DNA of 64,000 bases, from the NCBI RefSeq assembly GCF_050483325.1, contig NZ_JBCMYF010000028.1, positions 1-64,000 on the forward strand. The letters are read 5' to 3'. A model generated the notes under the pieces. It saw nothing but the letters and a program-made list of their open reading frames with translations. It did no database searches and had not been told where the DNA came from. The DNA comes from Bacillus_P idriensis_A. GTDB taxonomy: Bacteria; Bacillota; Bacilli; Bacillales; Bacillaceae. Below, one piece after another: positions 16,262 through 24,570 of the stretch (the first letter of the stretch is position 1; each line of letters starts with the position of its first letter). Made by a program: the position numbers and the translations under genes.

Positions 16262-16375
16262 GTAATCGTAATGCCTCGCTAAATCGAGTAACGGGATTTG
16301 GGAGTAAGGAAACGTCTGAATCGTACCCTGCTAAACTGAATAACGGTATTGGAGGGTAAGAATGCAGAGGATAAA
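16262..16375. repeat. Two-unit 51-bp imperfect repeat upstream of ilvA
   Basis: GCTAAATCGAGTAACGGGATT (in parts, from 16279) and GCTAAACTGAATAACGGTATT (from 16330) are 51 bp apart and share the following GGGAGTAAG/GAGGGTAAG. An open frame across it on the minus strand has no ribosome binding site. The rest of the 16118-16596 gap holds the short dispersed repeat and the ilvA promoter region. Confidence 0.6.
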
Positions 16376-16552
16376 CTCTCAAAAAAATGAAAACAGAGAA
16401 TATTCCCGGAGAATTCATTACCTCACCGCTTATATCTTCTTTTCTGATCATAAAGCGCTCCGCCTTAAGTTCGAATTCTATAGGAATAACCTCCAATGTT
16501 AAGAAATTATGAGAATTTTTTAATAATAACTTTTAATTTCGAATATTCATGA

Positions 16553-16558
16553 TATAAT
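16553..16558 (+). promoter_or_regulatory. Probable -10 box of ilvA
   Basis: A perfect TATAAT lies 39 bp ahead of the ilvA ATG, but a matching -35 is not clear. An activator or CodY effect cannot be excluded; the upstream 60 bp is very A/T-rich. Confidence 0.5.
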
Positions 16559-16596
16559 GTTCCAATTAAATCATTGATGCAGAAAGGATTTTACCG

Positions 16597-17865
16597 ATGA
16601 AACAAATGATGAATCTTGAACCAGCCCTTCATGTGGCAGACATCTTAAAGGCGCACCATTTGTTGAAAGATGTTGTTATTCATACACCTCTTCAAAAAGA
16701 TGAACGCCTTTCTGAAAAATATGATTGCAATGTTTATCTGAAAAGGGAAGATCTTCAGATTGTCCGTTCTTTCAAGTTGAGAGGCGCCTATAACAAAATT
16801 AAACAGCTGACGAAAGAAGAAACCGTTAATGGTATTGTTTGTGCCAGCGCCGGGAATCATGCGCAGGGTGTGGCCTATTCGTGCAAGCAGCTGAATATCC
16901 ACGGCAAAATTTTTATGCCATCCACAACCCCAAGGCAAAAAGTTTCCCAGGTCGAGCTTTTTGGACGGGGGCATGTTGAAATCATTCTGACGGGCGATAC
17001 GTTTGATGATTCATACAAAAAGGCAAGAGAATGCAGTGAGTCCGAGGGAAGAGCCTTTATTCATCCATTTGATGATCTGGAGGTTATCGCTGGGCAGGGA
17101 ACGATTGCGATTGAAATCTTGAATGACTGCGATGCAGAGCTTGATTACGTGTTTGCAAGTATTGGGGGAGGCGGACTGATCTCAGGCATCGGTACTTATT
17201 TTAAACAAGTTTCTCCGGGTACAAAGATCATTGGCGTTGAACCTGAAGGCGCCCCGTCGTTTGCGGAATCGATTACAGCTGGCGAAGTAGTAGAGCTCGA
17301 AAATATTGATAAATTTGTGGACGGTGCGGCAGTGAAGAGGATTGGAGATCAAAATTTTTCAATCTGCAGGGAGACGGTGGATGATCATATCCTTGTGCCG
17401 GAAGGGAAAGTTTGCACCACTATATTAAGCCTGTACAATGAGAATGCTATTGTCGCGGAGCCTGCAGGTGCTCTTCCAATCGCAGCACTTGATTTTTATA
17501 AAGACGAAATCAAGGGTAAAAATATTGTCTGTATTGTGAGCGGAGGAAATAATGACATAGGCCGGATGCAGGAAATGAAAGAGCGTTCGCTGATGTACGA
17601 AGGCCTGCAGCACTATTTTATCGTAAATTTTCCGCAGCGTGCAGGCGCCCTCAGAGAATTTCTCGATGAAGTGCTTGGACCAAACGATGACATTTCCAGA
17701 TTTGAATATACGAAAAAGAATAATCGCGACAGCGGTCCTGCATTTGTCGGAATTGAGCTTAAAAATAAAGAGGACTACACGGGCCTGCTGAATAGAATGC
17801 AGCGAAAAGGGTTTCCTTTTACTGAAGTAAAAAAAGACAGCAGTCTATTTCATCTTTTCATCTAA
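16597..17865 (+). CDS. ilvA: Threonine dehydratase, biosynthetic
   Basis: This PLP enzyme deaminates threonine to 2-oxobutanoate, the first step to isoleucine. The PLP lysine is in VRSFKLRGAYNK, the substrate loop is SAGNHAQG, and the phosphate-binding Gly run is IGGGGLISG. The C-terminal part from about residue 335 is a single ACT-like domain (YFIVNFPQRAGALREFLDEV), as in the short Bacillus enzyme, which is also 422 residues. ATG 16597 follows AGAAAGGATT. It supplies the same pathway as ilvD at 6004. Confidence 0.96.
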   Translation: MKQMMNLEPALHVADILKAHHLLKDVVIHTPLQKDERLSEKYDCNVYLKREDLQIVRSFKLRGAYNKIKQLTKEETVNGIVCASAGNHAQGVAYSCKQLNIHGKIFMPSTTPRQKVSQVELFGRGHVEIILTGDTFDDSYKKARECSESEGRAFIHPFDDLEVIAGQGTIAIEILNDCDAELDYVFASIGGGGLISGIGTYFKQVSPGTKIIGVEPEGAPSFAESITAGEVVELENIDKFVDGAAVKRIGDQNFSICRETVDDHILVPEGKVCTTILSLYNENAIVAEPAGALPIAALDFYKDEIKGKNIVCIVSGGNNDIGRMQEMKERSLMYEGLQHYFIVNFPQRAGALREFLDEVLGPNDDISRFEYTKKNNRDSGPAFVGIELKNKEDYTGLLNRMQRKGFPFTEVKKDSSLFHLFI

Positions 17866-17965
17866 CGATAAATAAAAATTTTAGCCGAGGGTGACACAAT
17901 TAGACACACTTCTGCATATGGTTGGGTTATAATATAAGAAACGGGTGAAAAAGAGGATTGATAAC

Positions 17966-18217
17966 TTGTTATTCAAGAGCCTAGAGTTCAAGCTTTTAAA
18001 TGGACATAAGGTAAAAATCACAGATATTCCAGTATTGGAGGAAGATAATCAATACCGATTTCTCGTTCAAATCCGCCTGCAAACGTTTTTATCAAAAATC
18101 ACCTCACAGAAGCATCCTAATGATGTCTATTCGTTCAGGGATTACTTAAAAAAATCAATAAAATGGCCAGATTATGAAGCCATTTATCAGCCAGTCATTT
18201 TAAAACATAACGCATAG
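17966..18217 (+). CDS. ypmP: YpmP (DUF2535) small protein
   Basis: The TTG at 17966 gives 83 residues, the usual YpmP length, and has AAGAGGAT (17951-17958) 7 nt upstream. The GTG at 17945 would add seven residues without a site. The protein reads LFKSLEFKLLNGHKVKITDIPVLEED and later YSFRDYLKKSIKWPDYEAIY, the DUF2535 pattern. Function is unknown. Its position after ilvA and before ypmQ matches B. subtilis, although here four genes are inserted before ypmQ's block. A terminator follows. Confidence 0.85.
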   Translation: MLFKSLEFKLLNGHKVKITDIPVLEEDNQYRFLVQIRLQTFLSKITSQKHPNDVYSFRDYLKKSIKWPDYEAIYQPVILKHNA

Positions 18218-18225
18218 CACGCCGG

Positions 18226-18257
18226 AAGACCGCTTAAACAATGGCGGTCTTTTTTTT
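18226..18257 (+). terminator. Terminator after ypmP
   Basis: AGACCGC and GCGGTCT, then T8. Confidence 0.85.
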
Positions 18258-18329
18258 CTGAGAATAAAATATCCATTAATAAAAAAACTAGAAAAAGGGT
18301 TTTCCATAAGAGTTGCAGGCAAATAAGAT

Positions 18330-18357
18330 TGAAACATCTTTAATTGAGGGTATAATA
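18330..18357 (+). promoter_or_regulatory. Sigma-A promoter of the second degV
   Basis: TTGAAA (18330-18335), 16 bp, TATAAT (18352-18357), 38 bp before the start. Confidence 0.65.
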
Positions 18358-18394
18358 CAAGATAGTTCATTAGATTAATAGGGAAGTGATACCG

Positions 18395-19237
18395 TTGACA
18401 AAGGTTAAAATTGTGACTGACTCCACAGGAGATCTTAGTCATGAGGTGATTAATAAATATGATATTAAAGTTGTTCCTCTGACGATCGTCATCGACAATG
18501 AATCGTACCTTGACCGTGTGGACATAGAACCGGAAGAATTCATTAAAAAGATGAAAGATGCGGACGAGCTTCCAAAAAGCTCGCAGCCGCCTGCAGGCAA
18601 GTTTGCAGAAGTTTATGATGAACTCGGTGCAGACGGCAGCAGCATCATATCTATACATATGACAGGCGGCATGAGCGGCACCGTTCGTTCAGCTGAAAGT
18701 GCAGCGGGCATGACTGATGGGGATGTTACGGTCATCGATTCGATGTTTATTTCAAGAGCACTTGCTTTTCAAGTGATTGAAGCCGCCAAAATGGCCCAGG
18801 CCGGCGCCTCTAAACAGGAGATCCTGGACCGGATTGAACATATCCGCAAACACAGCCAGCTTTTTGTTACGGTAGATACGCTTGATAATCTTGTAAAAGG
18901 CGGCAGAATTGGCAGAGGAAAAGCGATGATTGGTTCCCTTCTTAATATCAAGCCGATTGCGTCACTGGCTGATGGGGTCTATACGCCTGTTACAAAAGTG
19001 CGCAGCCACTCGCAAATTGTTAAATTTCTGGCCAGACAGTTTGCAGAAGATGTAAAAAACAAAACAGTAAAAGCAGTTGGCATCGCGCATGCAGATTCCC
19101 TGGCGCTCGCAACAAACCTGAAAAATGCCCTGCTTGAAATGAATGCAGATTACCCGATTGATATTTGCTATACAACACCTGTTATATCAACACATACAGG
19201 TCCAGGTGCAATAGGGTTTATGTATTTTGCTGAATAG
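18395..19237 (+). CDS. DegV family fatty-acid-binding protein (second paralogue)
   Basis: The 280-residue protein has the DegV motifs TDSTGDL, SSQPPAGKF, SIHMTGGMSGT and GGRIGRGKAMIGSLLNIKPI. It would present a bound fatty acid to FakA-type kinases (family knowledge). The TTG at 18395 is preferred: AGGGAAGTG lies upstream at a proper distance and the product begins MTKVKIVTDSTGD. The GTG at 18386 overlaps that site. It has its own promoter and a terminator, and is only moderately similar to the DegV at 990. Confidence 0.9.
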   Translation: MTKVKIVTDSTGDLSHEVINKYDIKVVPLTIVIDNESYLDRVDIEPEEFIKKMKDADELPKSSQPPAGKFAEVYDELGADGSSIISIHMTGGMSGTVRSAESAAGMTDGDVTVIDSMFISRALAFQVIEAAKMAQAGASKQEILDRIEHIRKHSQLFVTVDTLDNLVKGGRIGRGKAMIGSLLNIKPIASLADGVYTPVTKVRSHSQIVKFLARQFAEDVKNKTVKAVGIAHADSLALATNLKNALLEMNADYPIDICYTTPVISTHTGPGAIGFMYFAE

Positions 19238-19246
19238 GGTTGAAAT

Positions 19247-19274
19247 GCGCATGGAGAAATCCATGTGTTTTTTC
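19247..19274 (+). terminator. Terminator after degV paralogue
   Basis: GCGCATGGA and TCCATGTGT pair with one G-T wobble and are followed by T6. Confidence 0.7.
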
Positions 19275-19277
19275 TGT

Positions 19278-19790
19278 TTAAACCTCAGGTACCTTCGTTT
19301 CTGTTGGTTTTGCATATCCCTCTTTATACTGTTCATCAATCATATCGCGGACATCTTTCATTGACATGCCTTTTTCATGTTCGATAATAGCTTTTGCTGC
19401 AATTTCAAGGCACACCCCGCATTTTGTTCCATGATCATCCCAAATGATCGCTCCGTTTTCTTTGCGTTCTTTAATAAAACAATTTCCATTATCTTTGTGG
19501 CCGGCTGATTCTCCGCACCCGCAGTAGCAAGGCATGTAGCTTAATAGCTCTTCATGGCCGGCAGCAGCCTTATACAGAGTTTTGATTTCATCAGGCTGTT
19601 CATCAAGAAAGGAGGGAAGGACAGATGATGATTTCGTTTCTTCCTGAATATCCCCATTATTATTGAAGGAAGTGTGGCTGCCGTGTTCGTGCTTTTCTTC
19701 ACTGCTGCTTGATTCCTGACCCTGACATCCTGTAAGGAAAACAGAACCTGCCAAAAATGTTGTCATGACGAATTGAACGCTGATTTTCAA
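19278..19790 (-). CDS. CYCXC/PCYCGCG-motif lipoprotein
   Basis: A 170-residue lipoprotein: the signal TTFLAGSVFLTG is followed by the lipobox Cys at about 22. The mature part has a Glu/His-rich linker, then PCYCGCGESAGHKDNGNCF and later GTKCGVCLEIA. This gives seven Cys in the pattern of the CYCXC family (PF13798), thought to bind a metal or take part in thiol chemistry outside the membrane. The TTG start at 19790 lies 7 nt after AGGTGA. It converges on the degV terminator. Confidence 0.85.
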   Translation of the reverse strand: MKISVQFVMTTFLAGSVFLTGCQGQESSSSEEKHEHGSHTSFNNNGDIQEETKSSSVLPSFLDEQPDEIKTLYKAAAGHEELLSYMPCYCGCGESAGHKDNGNCFIKERKENGAIIWDDHGTKCGVCLEIAAKAIIEHEKGMSMKDVRDMIDEQYKEGYAKPTETKVPEV

Positions 19791-19901
19791 AGGAATTCAC
19801 CTGCTTTAGTTAGATACTCATACTCTATCATATCTGCGCACTTCAACATTTGAACAATTTATGAATTCCCATTACATATAGATATAAAAAGGGGTGTAGG
19901 G

Positions 19902-20858
19902 ATGACTGCTAAAAAGGTTCTGTTCTTTGGTGATTTTGGCGTGGATGATATCGTTGCTTTGATGTACAGCTATTATGATGATGAAACAGAAGTGATTGGC
20001 ATTGTTGCGGATTATGGAAATGTATCCAAGCAGACAGCCATAAACAGCGCACGATATTTTACAATGCTTACGAAGACAAGTAATATTCCAATTATCGGCG
20101 GGGCAGCAAGACCGCTTACTGGTGAAAATCCTGTTTACTATCCTGAGGTGCATGGTGAACAGGGGCTGGGTCCGATTGTTCCTGAGATTGAAGCTTCCCA
20201 AGGTGATTTTGAAAATTTTGAGCTGATCCGCAGCCTTATCATTGAGTACAATTATGATGTAACCATTGTAAATGTGGGCCGCTTGACATCTCTTGCCACT
20301 GCGTTTGTTTTATTTCCGACAGTGCTTGTGAAGGTGAAAAGGATTTTTGTCATGGGAGGGGCCTTTCTTTATCCGGGAAATGTATCACCGGTTGCTGAAG
20401 CAAATTTTTACGGCGATCCAGCTGCAGCAAATCTGGTGATGACCATCGCAAAACGAGTCACCATTTTTCCGCTGAACGTCACCAATTATGCGATCATACC
20501 TGATGAGGTGATTAGCGATTTAGATCAGTTTTATCAGGAAAACAACGATAAAGTGGGAAAACTTCTTAAACCGATGATTGACTTTTATACAAATTTTTAT
20601 AAAAAAAATACGCCGGAAATTGCGGGAGGACCTCTCCATGACCTGTTGACTCTTTGGGCTGCAGTGAGAGAAAATCAAATCACATTTGTAGAAAAACCTG
20701 TGAAAATTATCCTTGAATCTGAATTTGCTAGGGGGCAGAGTATAGCAGACTTCAGACCTTATAAAACACTTGCAGATTACCCCATTCACCGGATTGCGGT
20801 TAAATTTAATTATGACGCTTTTCTGGCTGATTTTATCAAGGTCATGAAAGGCGGGTGA
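19902..20858 (+). CDS. Inosine/uridine-preferring nucleoside hydrolase family protein
   Basis: The 318-residue protein resembles nucleoside hydrolases. The N-terminal calcium motif reads GDFGVDDIVAL instead of the usual DTDPGxDDA, so one Asp of the cluster is changed. IIGGAARPL, VMGGAF..GNVSP.AEANF..DPAAANLV and the C-terminal GPLHDLLTLWA with its His are conserved. Enzymes of this family cleave the N-glycosidic bond of nucleosides; the altered first motif leaves activity uncertain. ATG 19902 follows AAGGGGTGTAGGG. Confidence 0.85.
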   Translation: MTAKKVLFFGDFGVDDIVALMYSYYDDETEVIGIVADYGNVSKQTAINSARYFTMLTKTSNIPIIGGAARPLTGENPVYYPEVHGEQGLGPIVPEIEASQGDFENFELIRSLIIEYNYDVTIVNVGRLTSLATAFVLFPTVLVKVKRIFVMGGAFLYPGNVSPVAEANFYGDPAAANLVMTIAKRVTIFPLNVTNYAIIPDEVISDLDQFYQENNDKVGKLLKPMIDFYTNFYKKNTPEIAGGPLHDLLTLWAAVRENQITFVEKPVKIILESEFARGQSIADFRPYKTLADYPIHRIAVKFNYDAFLADFIKVMKGG

Positions 20859-20967
20859 ATGTGTCAATCTGTCGAACGGTGAAACCACATTCAAGCATAT
20901 ACTTCCCATTCCTTGAATGTTTTGTTAAACTTTTCATAATGGATGAAAAGGATAGGTGACACCTTCA

Positions 20968-21540
20968 ATGAAAAAACACTATATACTATTAGTTGTACTT
21001 GCTATTACTCTTTTAACAGGATGCGGCTCAAACGGAATTAAAGGTGCGCTTAACTATGAAATTGATGATTTCTCCTACATAAACCAGGATGGGAAAAAAG
21101 TCGGTTTATCTGACCTGAAAGGGGAAGTATGGGTAGCTAATTTTATTTTTACAAGCTGTGATACGGTTTGCCCGCCAATGACGGCACATATGACAGAATT
21201 GCAGAAACAGCTGAAAGACGAGGGATTAGATGTGCGTCTAGTATCCTTCAGTGTAGACCCCGAGGTTGACACGCCAGAGAAATTAAAAGAATTTGCAGGC
21301 AGATACCCTTTATCCCTCGAAAATTGGGATTTTCTTACTGGTTATTCTCAGAAGGAAATCGACAATTTTGCTAAAAGCAGCTTCAAAACAATCGTTCAGA
21401 AGCCTGAAGGACAGGACCAAGTCATTCACGGCACACTGTTTTATTTAATTGATCAGAACGGCAAGGTTATGAAAGACTATGATGGCGTAGAAAATGTCGC
21501 TTATGATGAAATTATTGAAGATGTAAAAAAAATTAAATGA
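20968..21540 (+). CDS. ypmQ: Sco1/SenC family copper-thiol lipoprotein (YpmQ)
   Basis: The 190-residue protein is a lipoprotein (LLTGCGSN) with a thioredoxin fold. It carries CxxxC in SCDTVCPPM (about residue 64) and the conserved His in VIHGTLFYLID. B. subtilis YpmQ (BsSco) helps assemble the CuA centre of cytochrome c oxidase. ATG 20968 lies 9 nt after AGGTGA; the GTG at 20956 is inside that site. It starts the ypmQ-ypmR-ypmS block, whose order is conserved. Confidence 0.92.
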   Translation: MKKHYILLVVLAITLLTGCGSNGIKGALNYEIDDFSYINQDGKKVGLSDLKGEVWVANFIFTSCDTVCPPMTAHMTELQKQLKDEGLDVRLVSFSVDPEVDTPEKLKEFAGRYPLSLENWDFLTGYSQKEIDNFAKSSFKTIVQKPEGQDQVIHGTLFYLIDQNGKVMKDYDGVENVAYDEIIEDVKKIK

Positions 21541-21544
21541 TGAA

Positions 21545-21570
21545 AAAATCCGCTGCTTGCGGATTTTTTT
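21545..21570 (+). terminator. Terminator after ypmQ
   Basis: AATCCGC and GCGGATT, then T7. Confidence 0.85.
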
Positions 21571-21672
21571 ATGCTTCACGGTTGAAAATCAAGCATTATT
21601 ACCACTCGTTTTTCTCTGTAACTGTACGCAATTACATGATATAATCATAGGCTAAAACAACGATGAAAGGGG

Positions 21673-22467
21673 ATGATGACGATTCGAAGCCTGTTTATTT
21701 TGTTTTTGGGATTAGTGATGCTGTTCTCCGGCTGTGATGCTTTATCAGGAAAACCTGCTGATGTGGCTTCAAAACCGGTTATTAATAAAGAGTATCTGAT
21801 GAAGGAACCCATCCCCAAAAACTTTGTTCCCAGTAATTTGAATGTAGTTGCTATAGGAGATTCATTAACAGCTGGTGTAGGAGATGCCGATAATAACGGC
21901 GGATATGTAGGAGATGTCAGCGATCTGCTGCAGCGGGAAGAAAACATTTCGTCTGTTGATGTGGCCAATTTTGGTGTAAGAGGTCATAAAACGACTGATT
22001 TAATAAAAGTTCTTGGGAAAGAAAAAGTCATTGAAAAATTGAGAGAGGCCGACATCATTTTGATGACTATCGGCGGAAATGATATTATGAAGGTTACACG
22101 CAATCATATTATGAATCTTGAGCTCGGACCATACCGCGAAGAACAGCCTCTGTTTGAAAAACGGTTCAAAAAAATCATGGATACAGTCCGAACAGCAAAT
22201 CCTGATGCAGTCATCGTATATACAGGCTTATATAACCCTTTTAAATTTATGCTTCCTGAGCTTAGTGAAATTGATACCATTGTGGAAGAATGGAACCTTG
22301 CTTCAAATCGTATTATTATGAGGGACGGCAACGCCATATTCGTTCCGACGGAAGACCTTTTTTCTTCTAAATCGGTTGGGAAACTTCTTTATATTGATGA
22401 GTTTCATCCGAGTGAAACAGGGTATTCATTAATAGCAGACAGGGTATATTCAAGTCTCTCTGACTAG
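21673..22467 (+). CDS. ypmR: YpmR, SGNH/GDSL-type lipoprotein hydrolase
   Basis: A 264-residue protein with a lipobox (LFSGCDAL) and the SGNH esterase blocks: GDSLTAGVG (catalytic Ser), DFGVRGH-like NFGVRGH, TIGGNDI, and DEFHPSETGY with the catalytic Asp and His. Relatives act on acyl or acetyl esters of lipids or cell-wall sugars; the substrate is unknown. Start is ATG 21673 or 21676, after AAAGGGG. A TATAAT at 21646 and terminator of ypmQ suggest its own promoter. ypmS follows 26 nt later. Confidence 0.9.
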   Translation: MMTIRSLFILFLGLVMLFSGCDALSGKPADVASKPVINKEYLMKEPIPKNFVPSNLNVVAIGDSLTAGVGDADNNGGYVGDVSDLLQREENISSVDVANFGVRGHKTTDLIKVLGKEKVIEKLREADIILMTIGGNDIMKVTRNHIMNLELGPYREEQPLFEKRFKKIMDTVRTANPDAVIVYTGLYNPFKFMLPELSEIDTIVEEWNLASNRIIMRDGNAIFVPTEDLFSSKSVGKLLYIDEFHPSETGYSLIADRVYSSLSD

Positions 22468-22493
22468 CTTTAAAAAGATTGGATGATTACTGA

Positions 22494-23078
22494 ATGAGAA
22501 AATGGAAAATAGCCTTTATTGTTTTACTCAGCTTAAACCTGATCTTTCTGCTTTTTCTAATCGTATCACCGTTTTTGCCTGCTGAACGGCCAAAAACGGA
22601 GACTCCGGAGCTGACAAGCTCAGATACTATTCCTTTTACTGTGAGTTCTTCTAAAAAAGATCTTAATATGCTGATTAATTATTACCTGGTTAAAGAAGCA
22701 AAAGCAAAAGAGCTGAATTATCGCGTCGAGCTTGAAGAAGAAGTGAATTTATACGGAACCGTAAAAGCCTTCAATAAAGACGTTGATCTTACTCTTTCAT
22801 TTGATCCAAAAGTGAAAGAAGACGGCAATATGCTGCTGAAGGTGAAGCGGCTGTCTATTGGCAGGCTCCCAATACCGGTTCCATATGTTATGAGCTATAT
22901 TAAAAAGACTTATCCATTGCCGGAATACGTGTACATTGATCCCAAAAATGAAAGCATTGATGTTCAAATTACAGAGCTTAAATTTAAAAACAATCTGCGC
23001 GCAAAAGCGGAATCATTTGATTTGAAAAATGATGATATTAAATTTAAACTTTATGTTCCGATGGATATTCAAAATTGA
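22494..23078 (+). CDS. ypmS: YpmS (DUF2140) membrane-anchored protein
   Basis: A 194-residue protein with one N-terminal membrane anchor (IAFIVLLSLNLIFLLFLIVSPFL). An extracellular domain follows, containing LMLINYYLVKEAK-like and LYGTVKAF segments, typical of the YpmS/DUF2140 family. The fold is reminiscent of lipid-binding TULIP-type domains, but this is only an impression. It follows ypmR by 26 nt and ends in a terminator at 23087, as in the B. subtilis ypmRS unit. Confidence 0.88.
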   Translation: MRKWKIAFIVLLSLNLIFLLFLIVSPFLPAERPKTETPELTSSDTIPFTVSSSKKDLNMLINYYLVKEAKAKELNYRVELEEEVNLYGTVKAFNKDVDLTLSFDPKVKEDGNMLLKVKRLSIGRLPIPVPYVMSYIKKTYPLPEYVYIDPKNESIDVQITELKFKNNLRAKAESFDLKNDDIKFKLYVPMDIQN

Positions 23079-23086
23079 GTACGTTT

Positions 23087-23125
23087 AAAACACCATATTC
23101 TTCTGTGAATATGGTGTTTTCTTTT
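23087..23125 (+). terminator. Terminator after ypmS
   Basis: AAAACACCATATTC and GAATATGGTGTTTT form a perfect 14-bp stem followed by C and T5. Confidence 0.92.
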
Positions 23126-23375
23126 TCCTGAAAATGATTCAAAAGACACCGTACCCCAAATAGCCGGCATCAAAAATCAAAGATTATGGGAACTTCGTTT
23201 ATAAAGCAAACCTTTTCACAAGAGCAATCACTTTATAGATAGGAAATAAGTCTTATATTCAGTGTTTTCAGCAGGTTTATTCAGAGTAGAAGGATCAAAA
23301 TGAAGCATGTATACTAGGAAAAGATTTAGTCGAAATCAGGCGGGTCAGGACATGCCGGCAAAGGAGGCAGCCTTC

Positions 23376-24524
23376 ATGAAATGTCATTACTGCGGTGAAA
23401 AAGAGATAGAACCATTCTCAAACTACTGTCCGCATTGCGGAAAAAGAGTATTTATGGATGACAAAGAACGAAAACTCTATCGTTTATCTAAACGATCATT
23501 ATACATACTCCCAGCAGCAAGCTTTGCTCTGGTATCAGGTCTATTATTTGCTGCATATGAACTCGAAGCTGCGAAAAATGAAAAAGTAGTCACACTTCAA
23601 AAAAAGACGGAACAGGCAGCAATAGCAGGAGAATACAAGAAAGCCCTTCACTTTGCTGAACAGGGCATTCAAATAAGAAGGGATTACGATGTTCTGAAAC
23701 AGGAAAAAGAGCTGATTGTACAGATGCAGGGTTATCAGCAGGATTTAGAACAAATAAGAAAGCATATTCAAAATAGCAACTATGAGAAAGCCTCTAAAGA
23801 GATTGATCTTTTAACGAGAATCATCAGCGGACATTCATCTCCGCTCTACAGCGCGGTGCAGTCTGAACTCATCAAAGCAGACATGAATGTAACGGTTGGA
23901 GAAATCAAAGAACAAATAAATGAACTGAATTCAATCGAACAGCTGGCTGAAAAACTAAAAGAAATTACTGTACTTGACGCTGCTGAAGCGGATATGGTTA
24001 AAAATCAAATTAAATCTAAAATGGTCATGATCGGGTCATCGAATGCAGAAGAGGATTTATCCCAGAAGCAATTCAATTCTGCCATAGTAACAGTGGATGA
24101 AGCCCTGCAGTATGATGGGGATAATGAAAAGCTTTTATCCCTTAAAGATAAAATTATTTCTGAGAAATCTGCATTTGAACAAGCTGAAGAAAAAAGAATT
24201 GAGAAAGCAGTTACAGCGGCTAAAGAAGAAAAAAAGCTAAAAGAAGAAACAGTAAAGGTACAAGAAACGAAGGTAACAGGTAATGAATTTGGGGATGCAA
24301 TAACCGCGGGGATAATAAAAAACATTTCTAAATCCGCGATTCATTCTATAACTGTCCAATTCACCGTTTCAGCAAAAGATGGGAAAGAAATTGAAAGAGG
24401 CAAAACAAACGTCTATCCAAATGAATTAAAGCCTGGAAAAGAAGCAGAATTTGAACACATCACATATGGCGTAAATGAAGAGGTTACATTTAAGATAGAA
24501 AATATTTCATGGTACCAAAGCTGA
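23376..24524 (+). CDS. Zinc-ribbon membrane protein with helical repeats and C-terminal FxLYD-like domain
   Basis: The 382-residue protein opens with a zinc ribbon (CHYCGEKE..YCPHCGKR), then a single membrane helix (LYILPAASFALVSGLLFAAYE, in parts). A long charged helical region with tetratricopeptide-like spacing follows. The C-terminal beta domain (ITAGIIKNISKSAIHSITVQF) resembles FxLYD modules. ATG 23376 has AAAGGAGG 9 nt upstream; the longer frame to 23307 does not. The downstream protease gene begins 46 nt later, so they are probably partners. The cytoplasmic ribbon and outside coils suggest envelope sensing, which is inference. Confidence 0.75.
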   Translation: MKCHYCGEKEIEPFSNYCPHCGKRVFMDDKERKLYRLSKRSLYILPAASFALVSGLLFAAYELEAAKNEKVVTLQKKTEQAAIAGEYKKALHFAEQGIQIRRDYDVLKQEKELIVQMQGYQQDLEQIRKHIQNSNYEKASKEIDLLTRIISGHSSPLYSAVQSELIKADMNVTVGEIKEQINELNSIEQLAEKLKEITVLDAAEADMVKNQIKSKMVMIGSSNAEEDLSQKQFNSAIVTVDEALQYDGDNEKLLSLKDKIISEKSAFEQAEEKRIEKAVTAAKEEKKLKEETVKVQETKVTGNEFGDAITAGIIKNISKSAIHSITVQFTVSAKDGKEIERGKTNVYPNELKPGKEAEFEHITYGVNEEVTFKIENISWYQS

Positions 24525-24570
24525 TTTTTTTGAAAAATAAGATTGCAAGGTATCAAAGAAAGGCAGGATT

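Noticed and set aside
16218..16496. 92-codon minus-strand frame upstream of ilvA
   Set aside because: No ribosome site and it spans a two-unit DNA repeat and a dispersed element.
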